A stretch of 18,977 nt of DNA from JAGGZI01 sp964399605 (GTDB lineage Archaea; Aenigmatarchaeota; Aenigmatarchaeia; PWEA01; JAGHBM01), in the NCBI GenBank assembly GCA_964399605.1, contig CAYNRH010000015.1:1-18977 (forward strand), in the 5' to 3' direction. The notes below the pieces were generated by a model. That model was given only the letters and a program-made list of their open reading frames with translations. It did not search any database and had not been told where the DNA came from. Below are positions 6,489 through 13,226 of the stretch, piece by piece (position 1 is the stretch's first letter; every line of letters starts with the position of its first letter). The translations under genes were made by a program, and so were the position numbers.

Positions 6489-6938
6489 TTATCTCACTTC
6501 TTTGAATTTTTCTTTAATATAAAGATTTAAATGTGATTTATTTCTGAATCTACCGCCCTTTACCATAAGATAAAGTTTTCTGTATTCTCCGGGCGTTAAA
6601 TTTCCAGATTCTCTAAGTTCTTTAAGCATTTTCCTCAACGGCCTCACGATTTTTATCCACTCTTTTTTCTTTGTTGTTTTTGAAAGTTTTTTACCCTTTC
6701 TGCTTCCAATACCCCTTCTTTTACCCTTCTTTTTTTGTATCATTATTTTTCTTGCCCTTCCACGGCTTTGCCCGTTAACTTTTTTCTTTTTTATGTATCC
6801 CTTCTTAATTAATCTTCTTACATCTGCTTTCGTTATGGCTTTGGACACTTCTTCACTTTGTTCTGGATCTATCCAAACGTTGTCTAGACCTGATTTCAAT
6901 ATTTTTGATGCCATTATTTTTTGATTCTTGGTATTCAT
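6489..6938 (-). CDS. rpl19e: 50S ribosomal protein L19e (eL19)
   Basis: This is an archaeal/eukaryotic-specific large-subunit protein of 149 residues. The N-terminal helical domain includes MASKILKSGLDNVWIDPEQ, and a basic central segment (GQSRGRARKIMIQKKKGKRRG, split by its turn) follows. The C-terminal helix ends with SHLNLYIKEKF. The GGTGA binding site is four bases before the ATG. A second Met at residue 9 (MASKIL) is nearer to the usual family start, but the strong binding site supports the longer form. Confidence 0.95.
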   Translation of the reverse strand: MNTKNQKIMASKILKSGLDNVWIDPEQSEEVSKAITKADVRRLIKKGYIKKKKVNGQSRGRARKIMIQKKKGKRRGIGSRKGKKLSKTTKKKEWIKIVRPLRKMLKELRESGNLTPGEYRKLYLMVKGGRFRNKSHLNLYIKEKFKEVR

Positions 6939-6946
6939 GAACTCAC

Positions 6947-7114
6947 CTAGTTATTTTCATTAACTTCTCCTATGTTTTCATTCATAAGGATTATTCCAAA
7001 TTCGTTGTAAACTGTGCCACATACTTGGCAGCTTCTAATGTTATATCTTTTTGTAATTAGTTTTCCCTTTGTTCCGCAAAGCGGGCACTTGTTTTTAACG
7101 TGTGAAAATATCAT
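6947..7114 (-). CDS. Small zinc-ribbon protein of unknown function (55 aa)
   Basis: An ATG at 7114 overlaps the rpl32e stop (ATGA) and follows GGTGG by seven bases, so translation coupled to L32e is likely. The 55 residues contain two knuckles: KCPLCGTKGKLI (C10, C13) and SCQVCGTVYNEFG (C29, C32). That is a complete four-Cys zinc ribbon, comparable in spacing to those of TFB or TFS, but without the rest of those proteins. I know no standard member of this operon at this position, between L32e and L19e. It may be a lineage-specific ribosome-associated or transcription factor. A longer frame starting inside rpl32e exists but lacks a binding site. Confidence 0.75.
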   Translation of the reverse strand: MIFSHVKNKCPLCGTKGKLITKRYNIRSCQVCGTVYNEFGIILMNENIGEVNENN

Positions 7115-7458
7115 TTTTTCTCCACCTTGTATGGATTCAATATTTTTATTCCCATTTCCTTTGCCTTTTTTGTAATATCCATTTTTTTCCTTTTTCCGAC
7201 AGTTTTTTGTATTCTTACACACTCCTTTTCTGGGTTTATTTTTTCAAGTTCGTTTGGATTCATAACCAATACTTCAGACAAACCCGAAGGGTGTAAAAAT
7301 CTTGTCTTTTTTGAGGAACCGTAGCCTATGGACGGCATTTTTCCCTTTCCCTTTAGTTTTTTCCTCATTTTATTGTCTAGACCTTTGGGTTTTCTCCATC
7401 CAGTTTCAACTCTTTTAAGTTTTGGATGTCTTTGGAATTTTGGTTTTTTTCTTTTCAT
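7111..7458 (-). CDS. rpl32e: 50S ribosomal protein L32e (eL32)
   Basis: The protein has 115 residues and contains the L32e core: FQRHPKLKRVETGWRKPKG, then the glycine-rich region IGYGSSKKTRFLHPSGL, and finally VLVMNPNELEKI. It is a short form lacking the long N-terminal extension seen in many archaea. The ATG overlaps the rpl6 stop and GGTGA lies six bases upstream. Confidence 0.95.
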   Translation of the reverse strand: MKRKKPKFQRHPKLKRVETGWRKPKGLDNKMRKKLKGKGKMPSIGYGSSKKTRFLHPSGLSEVLVMNPNELEKINPEKECVRIQKTVGKRKKMDITKKAKEMGIKILNPYKVEKK

Positions 7459-7985
7459 TGTTTTTCACCTTTTGAAGTAATGTATATGCCATCAGAGAAA
7501 ACCCTTCTATCTCTTCTTTTAAATAATTTTGTTGCCTGTTCTATGTTTCCAGCAGTTTGTCCAACTTTTTCTTTATCTATTCCTTTGATTGTCAGTTCAT
7601 TACCATTTATTTTAATTTCAACACCGTCCAGTATTTTGGCTTCCCTTGTTTCTTTCTGCCCCAAAAAATTTTTTATTAATATTTTGTTTCCATCAATACT
7701 AACTGTCATTGGAAAGTGGACATGGGAAATTTCCATCTTATACTCAAACCCTTTCGTAACCCCATAAAACATGTTATTTATATGTGCCCTCCAAGTTCCC
7801 AGTGTTGCGAGCAGTTTCTTTGTATCTTTTTTTGTTTTTATGACAAGGCCGTTCCCATCTTTTTTTAAGCTGATTTTGGGATGATAAAACCTTTTTTCTA
7901 CTTCTCCCAATGGACCCTTGACCTTTAGAACTTCATCATTTAATTCAGCTTCTATCCCTTCCGGAATTTTAATTGTAATCTCCAT
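7455..7985 (-). CDS. rpl6: 50S ribosomal protein L6 (uL6)
   Basis: The ATG at 7985 (MEITIKIPEGIEAEL) is preceded at five bases by GGTGT; the GTG three codons earlier is part of that site. The 176-residue protein has the two L6 repeats, with GTWRAHINNMFYGVTKGFEYKM at the repeat boundary and GIDKEKVGQTAGNIEQATK near the C-terminus, the best-conserved stretch. L6 sits near the GTPase centre of the large subunit. Confidence 0.96.
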   Translation of the reverse strand: MEITIKIPEGIEAELNDEVLKVKGPLGEVEKRFYHPKISLKKDGNGLVIKTKKDTKKLLATLGTWRAHINNMFYGVTKGFEYKMEISHVHFPMTVSIDGNKILIKNFLGQKETREAKILDGVEIKINGNELTIKGIDKEKVGQTAGNIEQATKLFKRRDRRVFSDGIYITSKGEKQ

Positions 7986-7994
7986 AATAAACAC

Positions 7995-8369
7995 CTAATA
8001 AACAAAACCAAGCAATTTTCCCCCAATCTCCTCTTTTTTAGCCTTGTTATGATCCATCAAACCTTTTGAGGTGGTCACAATAAGTATTCCAAAATTCTTA
8101 GCTGGAAGATACCTTTTTTCCCATTTTTCAAATTCGTCTTTTTTAAATGAGAACCTAGGTTTTATAACATTGCAGTTGTTTATCTTTTTATTCAATGTCA
8201 CCATAATTTTTTGTCCGCTCTTCTTAAAATTCTCTATGTACCCATTTTCTTTCATAACTTTTAAAACATCCTCTATGAGTTTTGTTGAAGATACTAAACA
8301 CTCTTTCTTTCCAACATTTTCTGCATTTTTTATTATTGAAAAACAGTCGGCTAACAAATCATGTCTCAC
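7995..8369 (-). CDS. rps8: 30S ribosomal protein S8 (uS8)
   Basis: The gene starts with GTG at 8369 (reading MRHDLLADCFS), four bases after GGTGA, a site that overlaps the rps14 stop. The 124-residue product shows the S8 helix and motif VGKKECLVSSTKLIEDVLKVMKENGYI in two parts, and a C-terminal ILIVTTSKGLMDHNKA block that binds 16S rRNA helix 21. Archaeal order S14-S8-L6 is kept. Confidence 0.95.
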   Translation of the reverse strand: MRHDLLADCFSIIKNAENVGKKECLVSSTKLIEDVLKVMKENGYIENFKKSGQKIMVTLNKKINNCNVIKPRFSFKKDEFEKWEKRYLPAKNFGILIVTTSKGLMDHNKAKKEEIGGKLLGFVY

Positions 8370-8377
8370 TTAATCAC

Positions 8378-8518
8378 CTATGAATATTTTTTAAATCCTA
8401 TTTTTTCAGCAACTTCCCGGAAGCAGTGTCTGCAGTAATAGAGGTCATACTTTTTAATTAGGGCACCATATCTACCACATCTTCTGCACTTCATTCTCTT
8501 ATGCTTGTTGTCGCTCAT
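8378..8518 (-). CDS. rps14: 30S ribosomal protein S14 (uS14, zinc form)
   Basis: A 46-residue frame starts at ATG 8518, four bases after GGTGA, and ends with TAG. It reads MKCRRCGRYGALIKKY and YYCRHCFREVAEKIGF, with four cysteines in two C-x2-C pairs, which is the zinc-binding short form of S14 used by archaea. It lies in its usual place between L5 and S8. The stop codon is embedded in the ribosome-binding site of rps8. Confidence 0.95.
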   Translation of the reverse strand: MSDNKHKRMKCRRCGRYGALIKKYDLYYCRHCFREVAEKIGFKKYS

Positions 8519-8527
8519 TATATCACC

Positions 8528-9034
8528 TTATTCTATTGTTATGCCAAAATTCTTCTTTATAAATTCCATCGCTTCTTCCTTGCTTATTCTATGTTTTTTT
8601 CCAACAGGTTTTGATATGCGCTTCTTCTTTACTCTAAACCCAGGCCTTTCCAAAGTTACACACACGTCCATTCCAAGTATTCCTATTTTTGGGTCGTATT
8701 TTACTCCTGGAATGTCGATGTGCTCGTGAATTCCAAACGAGAAATTACCATTTTTGTCAAAGCATCTTGGACTTAGTTTATTGTCCTTTGTGGCTAATAA
8801 TCTTTTCAGGATTTCAGTTGCTTCATCTTTCCTCAGTGTGACCTTTGTTCCTATTTCTCTTCCTTTTGATACGCCAAATGTGGTTCTTCTCTTTGTCTTT
8901 GTCAATATAGCTTTTTTTCCTGTTAATTGTTCCAAAAGATTTTTTGCCTTTTCCAGCTTTTCTCCAGATTCTCCAATCCCTATGTTCAGGACTACCTTTT
9001 CTATTCTTATTTTTCTCATTGGATTTTCCTTCAT
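8528..9034 (-). CDS. rpl5: 50S ribosomal protein L5 (uL5)
   Basis: The protein has 168 residues from the ATG at 9034; a GTG three codons upstream overlaps the rps4e stop and is less likely. Family marks are RIEKVVLNIGIGESGEKLEKA at the N-terminus, TKRRTTFGVSKGREIG in the middle and FGIHEHIDIPGVKYDP near the centre-right. L5 binds 5S rRNA and contacts the P-site tRNA. Good agreement with archaeal length. Confidence 0.95.
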   Translation of the reverse strand: MKENPMRKIRIEKVVLNIGIGESGEKLEKAKNLLEQLTGKKAILTKTKRRTTFGVSKGREIGTKVTLRKDEATEILKRLLATKDNKLSPRCFDKNGNFSFGIHEHIDIPGVKYDPKIGILGMDVCVTLERPGFRVKKKRISKPVGKKHRISKEEAMEFIKKNFGITIE

Positions 9035-9035
9035 A

Positions 9036-9737
9036 TCACTCACTTATTTTTATTATAGGTTCTTTTTCGCCTATGACAAATATACAGTCTTCAGGCAGGT
9101 CAATTATTTTTTGGTTGAGCTCAACTGAGACCAAATTTGGTCTTGACCCTTCAGTTTTTTTCAGTTTTTTAATTTTTCCCATTTTTCCTTTATTTCTACC
9201 TCTCGTTATCAGGCACAACGACCCTTCTTTTCTGCTTAAATGTTTTTTTATATTAAGATTGGGAACTTCGATTAAAACAGAATCATTTGTTTTGTACGAA
9301 TCTTTCTTGACGAGTATGTTTTTTCCATCATTGAGGTTTAACTGTATTTTTCCTCCCTTGACACAAGTCTTATTCTCTATTCTGCATATTTTTGTGTTGT
9401 TTTCCTTTTGGGGTATTTTAATTAAGTTCAGCCATTTTTCTCCGGGAACTACTCTGAAGCTTTCTTTTGTTTCAGGTATTTGTATAACATCGAATATGCC
9501 AACTGGATATTTGTGATCTCTTCTTGTTTTTCCATCAACCATGATTTTACCTGACTTTATAATTTTCTTGGCTTCTCTCCCGTTCTCTGAATATTTGAGA
9601 ATATCCCTGATTATGATTGATAGCGGTATTGATTGTTTTTTTGGATGAGGACCAGGCCTAGGCACTGCTACAAACCTACCGACTGATTTGACTCTCATCG
9701 GATAAGTCCTTGGCGCTGATAATCTTTTTTGATGCAT
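9036..9737 (-). CDS. rps4e: 30S ribosomal protein S4e (eS4)
   Basis: This is an archaeal/eukaryotic-specific protein of 233 residues. It starts MHQKRLSAPRTYP, contains an S4-like RNA-binding segment around 40-75 (REAKKIIKSGKIMVDGK), a central domain, and a KOW-like motif, CLITRGRNKGKMGKIKK. The GGTGA site is four bases before the ATG. Position between L24 and L5 is standard. Confidence 0.95.
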   Translation of the reverse strand: MHQKRLSAPRTYPMRVKSVGRFVAVPRPGPHPKKQSIPLSIIIRDILKYSENGREAKKIIKSGKIMVDGKTRRDHKYPVGIFDVIQIPETKESFRVVPGEKWLNLIKIPQKENNTKICRIENKTCVKGGKIQLNLNDGKNILVKKDSYKTNDSVLIEVPNLNIKKHLSRKEGSLCLITRGRNKGKMGKIKKLKKTEGSRPNLVSVELNQKIIDLPEDCIFVIGEKEPIIKISE

Positions 9738-9748
9738 TTTATCACCTT

Positions 9749-10273
9749 TTATTCACCTTTCATATAATTTTTATGTTCCTTTGATTCATGTATACTCAAA
9801 TCATTCTTATTGTCAAACACTTCACCACAAATTGGGCATTTAAATCCAACAACTTTTTCTTTCTTTTCTACAGTTTCTTTTTTCTTTTCTTCCGGCTTTA
9901 CTTCAAACTTTCCCCTAACTCTTTCAACTATTTTCTGCCTTTTTCTATCATTCATGTCGGGCTCTATTATTTTCAAATTTGATGGGTGAATAGGAACACT
10001 TACTTCGGTTCCATCTGTTTTTTCTCTCTTAACATCTTCCAAATAAACTCTCAGTTTTTTTAGGTCAACAGATTTTACCTTTGATTTAATGCCTTTGAAT
10101 TTTCCTCTCATGACCTCTACTTTATCACCTTTTCTTAGAGGCATGCTTCTTCTTTTGTAATCTTTTCTAAGGTTCTTATCAAGATTTACTGATACAAGCT
10201 TTTGTCTTTTGTGCAACTTGGCGGTGTATATTTTCTTTCTTTGTTTTCTTGGTTGTGACGATTTTGTTTTCAT
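9749..10273 (-). CDS. rpl24: 50S ribosomal protein L24 (uL24) with fused C2H2 zinc finger
   Basis: The ATG at 10273 follows GGTGT by five bases; a GTG three codons earlier lies in that site. The first 120 or so of 174 residues are ordinary archaeal L24, with LRKGDKVEVMRGKFKG as the KOW motif and VPIHPSNLKI. A Lys/Glu-rich linker follows, then a C2H2-type finger FKCPICGEVFDNKNDLSIH...H (residues 146-167, bases 9773-9838), with C-x2-C, 12 residues, H-x4-H. The finger is very like the one at the end of S3 in this operon. L24 starts large-subunit assembly; the finger may add an rRNA or protein contact. Confidence 0.95.
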   Translation of the reverse strand: MKTKSSQPRKQRKKIYTAKLHKRQKLVSVNLDKNLRKDYKRRSMPLRKGDKVEVMRGKFKGIKSKVKSVDLKKLRVYLEDVKREKTDGTEVSVPIHPSNLKIIEPDMNDRKRQKIVERVRGKFEVKPEEKKKETVEKKEKVVGFKCPICGEVFDNKNDLSIHESKEHKNYMKGE

Positions 10274-10282
10274 GTTTAACAC

Positions 10283-10681
10283 CTATACCACAATTTTTGC
10301 TATTTTTCCTATGGTTGGAAATCTTTTGACAACTTCTTTTGCAACAGGTCCCTTTATTTCAGAACCCCTTGGCTCATTTTTTTCATTAACCAGTACTGCC
10401 GCATTATCCTCAAACTTGATAGTTGTTCCATCAGGCCTCTTTATCTCTTTTCTCTGCCTTATTATGACTGCTAACGGGGTTTCCTCTCTTATTTTTGGTG
10501 TGCCCTTTCTCACGGAGCATAATACAACATCACCTATGCCTGCCTTTATCTGCCTCTTTTTTCTTCCTTTGTATCTTTTAACAGCAAACACACGCAATAT
10601 CTTTGCTCCACTATTGTCTGCACATGTTATGAGAGCGCCGTGGTTTATTCCCTTTGTTATTCTTGATCCAATTCCTTTCAT
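10283..10681 (-). CDS. rpl14: 50S ribosomal protein L14 (uL14)
   Basis: Starting at the ATG at 10681 (five bases after GGTGA), the product has 132 residues, the usual archaeal length. Conserved stretches are LITCADNSGAKILRVFAVK and the basic loop RKKRQIKAGIGDVVLCSVRKG, then the VLVNEKNEPRGSEIKGPVA block. L14 sits at the subunit interface and contacts 16S rRNA. Confidence 0.96.
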   Translation of the reverse strand: MKGIGSRITKGINHGALITCADNSGAKILRVFAVKRYKGRKKRQIKAGIGDVVLCSVRKGTPKIREETPLAVIIRQRKEIKRPDGTTIKFEDNAAVLVNEKNEPRGSEIKGPVAKEVVKRFPTIGKIAKIVV

Positions 10682-10686
10682 TGTAT

Positions 10687-11013
10687 TCACCTTTTCTCCT
10701 CAATCCTTTCAATTATAACAAAGCTCTTTGTTTTGCTCAGTGGCCTGCACTCTGCTATTTTTACTTTATCCCCCTTTCTTGCATTTATGCATGATGGGTT
10801 ATGGACGGATATCTTGGTTTTCCTCTTTTCGTACCTCTCATATTTAGGCACATAATAAAGGTATTCCCATTGAACAACTGCAGTTTTTTTAGGCTTATCG
10901 CTAACTATTACTCCTTCAAATATTCTTCCTCTTACCCTCAAATTGCCATGGAAAGGGCAATTTTTGTCTTCACATTTTTTTTCAGGTGGTTTTACTTTTA
11001 TTCCAATGTTCAT
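10687..11013 (-). CDS. rps17: 30S ribosomal protein S17 (uS17)
   Basis: The ATG at 11013 overlaps the rnp1 stop (ATGA) and GGAGTG lies upstream. The 108-residue protein starts MNIGIKVKPPEKKC, has a Cys pair in CEDKNCPFHGNLRVRG, the family motif RGRIFEGVIVSDKPKKTAVV, and ends with PLSKTKSFVIIERI. S17 binds the 5' domain of 16S rRNA early in assembly. Confidence 0.95.
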   Translation of the reverse strand: MNIGIKVKPPEKKCEDKNCPFHGNLRVRGRIFEGVIVSDKPKKTAVVQWEYLYYVPKYERYEKRKTKISVHNPSCINARKGDKVKIAECRPLSKTKSFVIIERIEEKR

Positions 11014-11297
11014 ACAATATCCCACTCCTTAAATTTTTTCTTTATTCTGTCTTCGGGTCTTGCAACAATTGCATCTCCCTTCAAGGTTGTTTTTTTGCCG
11101 TTTGGTAAAGTGAATCTAAAAAGTGACCCACTCTTTTGAACAGTTTTTTCTCCATTTTTTGTTTCCATCTTGATTGTTTTTTGTGTTTCATCAATTACTT
11201 TTCCCTTGAGGCCGGTTTGTGTTTTATTTCTGCTCTTCATTATCTCAATCCTCAGACCTATAAATTCATGTTGTGGTAAGTTTTTTTTTGTTATCAA
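11010..11297 (-). CDS. rnp1: RNase P protein component 1 (Rpp29/Pop4 homologue)
   Basis: The protein belongs to the Rpp29 family: ITKKNLPQHEFIGLRIEI, then LKGKVIDETQKTIKMET and RFTLPNGKKTTLKGDAI, forming the Sm-like barrel. It binds the RNase P RNA with its partner Rpp21 and helps mature the 5' ends of tRNAs. I chose the TTG at 11297 because it follows GGTGG by five bases and gives the family-typical start MITxxN, instead of the GTG at 11309. The product has 95 residues. It overlaps rps17 by four bases. Confidence 0.93.
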   Translation of the reverse strand: MITKKNLPQHEFIGLRIEIMKSRNKTQTGLKGKVIDETQKTIKMETKNGEKTVQKSGSLFRFTLPNGKKTTLKGDAIVARPEDRIKKKFKEWDIV

Positions 11298-11311
11298 ATA
11301 TACCACCACAA

Positions 11312-11617
11312 TTATCTGATCTTTATCTGGTCTTCTTTGAAACCCAGCTTGACCAAAAGTGGCTTGATTCTTTTTATATGATTTCCCTGCAATTCTATTT
11401 TTCCATTTTTGTATGTTCCCCCACAGGCGAGCTTCTGCTTCAGTTTTTTCAAAATTTCATCTGGTTTCATATCCTTTGACACGTTATCCACAATGGTCAT
11501 CATCTTTCCGTATCTTCTCCTGTCAAGGGAAACTTCAATTTTCTTTTCCTCCTTTGCCAGAGTTTCACATATACATAGTTCCTTTGGTAACCCACAGTTC
11601 GGGCATATTTCAGAGAT
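11312..11617 (-). CDS. sui1: Translation initiation factor aIF1 (SUI1 family), apparent AUC start
   Basis: The SUI1 core begins RRRYGKMMTIVDNV and ends LVKLGFKEDQIKIR. Upstream in the same frame lies the archaeal zinc-binding motif CPNCGLPKELCIC (C5, C8, C15, C17). The frame is closed by a TAA at 11623-11621. Between that stop and the first Cys the codons are AAA, ATC, TCT, GAA, ATA: no ATG, GTG or TTG. The ATC at 11617-11615 stands six bases after GGTGA, exactly where a start belongs, and gives the family-typical N-terminus (M)SEICPNCG and a normal length of 101 residues. The alternative ATG at 11503 would remove the zinc motif and part of the core and has no binding site. aIF1 scans for correct start codons. 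The initiation region is tandemly repeated upstream. Confidence 0.9.
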   Translation of the reverse strand: MSEICPNCGLPKELCICETLAKEEKKIEVSLDRRRYGKMMTIVDNVSKDMKPDEILKKLKQKLACGGTYKNGKIELQGNHIKRIKPLLVKLGFKEDQIKIR

Positions 11618-11870
11618 TTTTTATCACCTCAAAGTTTTTTGATAAAAGATTATGAAATTTTATTTCAGAGATTTTTTATCACCTCAAAGTTTTTTGATAA
11701 AAGATTATGAAATTTNNNNNNNNNNNNNNNNNNNNNNNNNNNNNNNNNNNNNNNNNNNNNNNNNNNNNNNNNNNNNNNNNNNNNNNNNNNNNNNNNNNNN
11801 NNNNNNNNNNNNNNNTATTTCAGAGATTTTTTATCACCTCAAAGTTTTTTGATAAAAGATTATGAAATTT
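11606..11870 (-). repeat. 55-bp tandem repeat of the aIF1 initiation region, interrupted by an assembly gap
   Basis: Three exact copies are visible: 11606-11660, 11661-11715 and 11816-11870. The middle is 100 N (11716-11815), so the true number of copies is unknown. Each copy, read on the minus strand, includes GAGGTGATAAAAAATC followed by TCTGAAATA, i.e. the binding site, the ATC start and the next codons. A degenerate partial copy adjoins the rpl29 end (11871-11890). From an upstream ATC the frame runs 20 codons to a TGA that overlaps the next unit's start codons. Confidence 0.92.
11716..11815. other. Run of 100 N (scaffold gap)
   Basis: The gap has a round placeholder length and is flanked on both sides by the same 55-bp repeat, so it most likely marks further repeat copies that short reads could not resolve. 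Confidence 0.97.
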
Positions 11871-11890
11871 TATTTCTCCCAAAAGTTTTA

Positions 11891-12103
11891 TCAAAACTTA
11901 TCACCTTTTTTCATTTCATTTTTGATTGTCAATATTTTGGCAATTGACCTCTTGATTTCTCTTATCTTTCCAGGATTTTCCGGAGCCCCGCCTATTATTA
12001 TTTGTGCTTTATTTTTTGCCAGCTCAAGTTTTAATTCATTTAATTTTTGGTCCAGTTCTTCCAGACTCATTTTTCTTGCTTCCTTTGGTTTTATTATACT
12101 CAT
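11891..12103 (-). CDS. rpl29: 50S ribosomal protein L29 (uL29)
   Basis: The 70-residue helical hairpin protein has the family core MSLEELDQKLNELKLELAK and the archaeal GGAPENPGKIREIKRSIAKI segment. It sits at the polypeptide exit tunnel with L23 and helps dock the signal recognition particle and translocon. Its ATG overlaps the rps3 stop, with GGTGT upstream. Confidence 0.95.
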   Translation of the reverse strand: MSIIKPKEARKMSLEELDQKLNELKLELAKNKAQIIIGGAPENPGKIREIKRSIAKILTIKNEMKKGDKF

Positions 12104-12837
12104 TCTTTCACACCCTTTTCTTCCTCAGCATGCTTTTGCCCTATGTGGATTTTTAAGCTTCTTTCCTTATCGTAAACTTTGCCACAGTATGGACACTTGA
12201 ATTCATTCTTGTCAGTTTTTTCAGGTTTTTTCTCCTCTTTTTTCAGTTTATTTTTAAGCTCGCTTATTCTGGTTTCAGGGTATTCTTTTAATATCCTAAC
12301 TTTTATGCCTATTGAACCTGCCTTTGTTACTGCAACTGACAGTGCATAATCAACATACTTCTTGGCGGTTTCTCCCGAGTATTTTAAATAACCACTGAAA
12401 AATCTTTGGACCCTTCCTCTTGAAGAGCCCAGTTTTCCACTTATTCTTATTTCAGTTCCAATTGCACCGCTTTCCATTATTCTATTCATCATGATACTTC
12501 CGATTTTTCTGTAGTTTATACCTCTTTCTATAGCATTTTTAATTTCTTCCGCGACAATTTTCGCATTAGTATACGGATTTGTTATTTCCTGGACATCAAG
12601 TCTTGGGTTTTCAAATCCAAATTTCTCTTTAAGCTTCTCTGCTATCTCATTTATTTTTCCACCGCCTCTTCCTATAACAAGTCCTGGTTTGTTTGCATAA
12701 ACGATTATTTTCATGCCAGTTGGAGTTCTCCTTATTTCGCAATGCGAGTATCCGCATCTATCAAACTGACTTCTAAGGAATTCTTCTATTTCAGGTTTTT
12801 TTATTCCCTCTTTAACAAATACATCCTTTATGCTCAT
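12100..12837 (-). CDS. rps3: 30S ribosomal protein S3 (uS3) with fused C2H2 zinc finger
   Basis: The protein has 245 residues. The KH domain shows the GxxG loop in LVIGRGGGKINEIAEKL (residues 53-69), and the C-terminal S3 domain contains RISGKLGSSRGRVQRFFSGYL. After a Lys/Glu-rich linker comes a C2H2 finger, FKCPYCGKVYDKERSLKIH...H, with the first Cys at 215 and last His at 236 (bases 12130-12195); spacing is C-x2-C, 12 residues, H-x4-H. S3 lines the mRNA entry tunnel. A finger is not part of the ordinary uS3 fold, and its near twin is on L24 in the same operon. The gene overlaps rpl22 and rpl29 by four bases each. Confidence 0.95.
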   Translation of the reverse strand: MSIKDVFVKEGIKKPEIEEFLRSQFDRCGYSHCEIRRTPTGMKIIVYANKPGLVIGRGGGKINEIAEKLKEKFGFENPRLDVQEITNPYTNAKIVAEEIKNAIERGINYRKIGSIMMNRIMESGAIGTEIRISGKLGSSRGRVQRFFSGYLKYSGETAKKYVDYALSVAVTKAGSIGIKVRILKEYPETRISELKNKLKKEEKKPEKTDKNEFKCPYCGKVYDKERSLKIHIGQKHAEEEKGVKE

Positions 12838-13217
12838 TTCTTAGCCTCTTTTAACACTATTTTTATGTGAGTGTTTTTTAACCTGGAACCAAAGCTTCTT
12901 CTCCTTTTCATTCTTATTCTATTTGGCCCGGTTTCAGCTGTGATGGTCTTGATTATAAGATTTTCCAATCCCTTATATTGCGCGTTCTTTTCAGCACTTT
13001 CTAATATATTCAATATCTCCTTTGCAGTTTTTGTATAATGTTTCTTGTCTATATCAGCTTTCTTGTCTATAAGATCCTGCAGAAACTTCTTTGCTTTATC
13101 AAGTTTCATCTTGTTCAATTTTCTACAGACAATAGCACTTTTCTTTGTTGACAATGGAAGCCCTATTCCGGCGGCTTTAACTTCATTTTCTTTTGCCTCT
13201 ACAGGATAGCCTACCAT
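12834..13217 (-). CDS. rpl22: 50S ribosomal protein L22 (uL22)
   Basis: The 127-residue protein has the L22 core LSTKKSAIVCRKLNKMKLDKA (split at its turn), ending with the tunnel-lining beta-hairpin region GPNRIRMKRRRSFGSRLKNTHIKIVL. It is short for an archaeal L22 (about 150). GGTGA lies four bases before the ATG. L22 spans all large-subunit domains and lines the exit tunnel. Confidence 0.94.
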   Translation of the reverse strand: MVGYPVEAKENEVKAAGIGLPLSTKKSAIVCRKLNKMKLDKAKKFLQDLIDKKADIDKKHYTKTAKEILNILESAEKNAQYKGLENLIIKTITAETGPNRIRMKRRRSFGSRLKNTHIKIVLKEAKK

Positions 13218-13226
13218 AAAATCACC

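Noticed and set aside
7115..7222. N-terminal extension of the zinc-ribbon protein into rpl32e
   Set aside because: The extension only reads rpl32e in another frame and is low-complexity Lys/Asn. The ATG at 7114 has the GGTGG site.
11312..11503. aIF1 starting at the internal ATG at 11503
   Set aside because: This would drop the zinc motif and part of the conserved SUI1 core, has no binding site, and leaves a conserved in-frame coding stretch unexplained.
11604..11606. The ATG just inside the aIF1 zinc region (reading ATG CCC GAA) as the start
   Set aside because: It is in another frame and meets a TGA after 13 codons, so it cannot produce aIF1 without a frameshift.
11606..11870. A CRISPR array
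   Set aside because: The 55-bp units are directly adjacent with no spacers, and they contain gene-start sequence.
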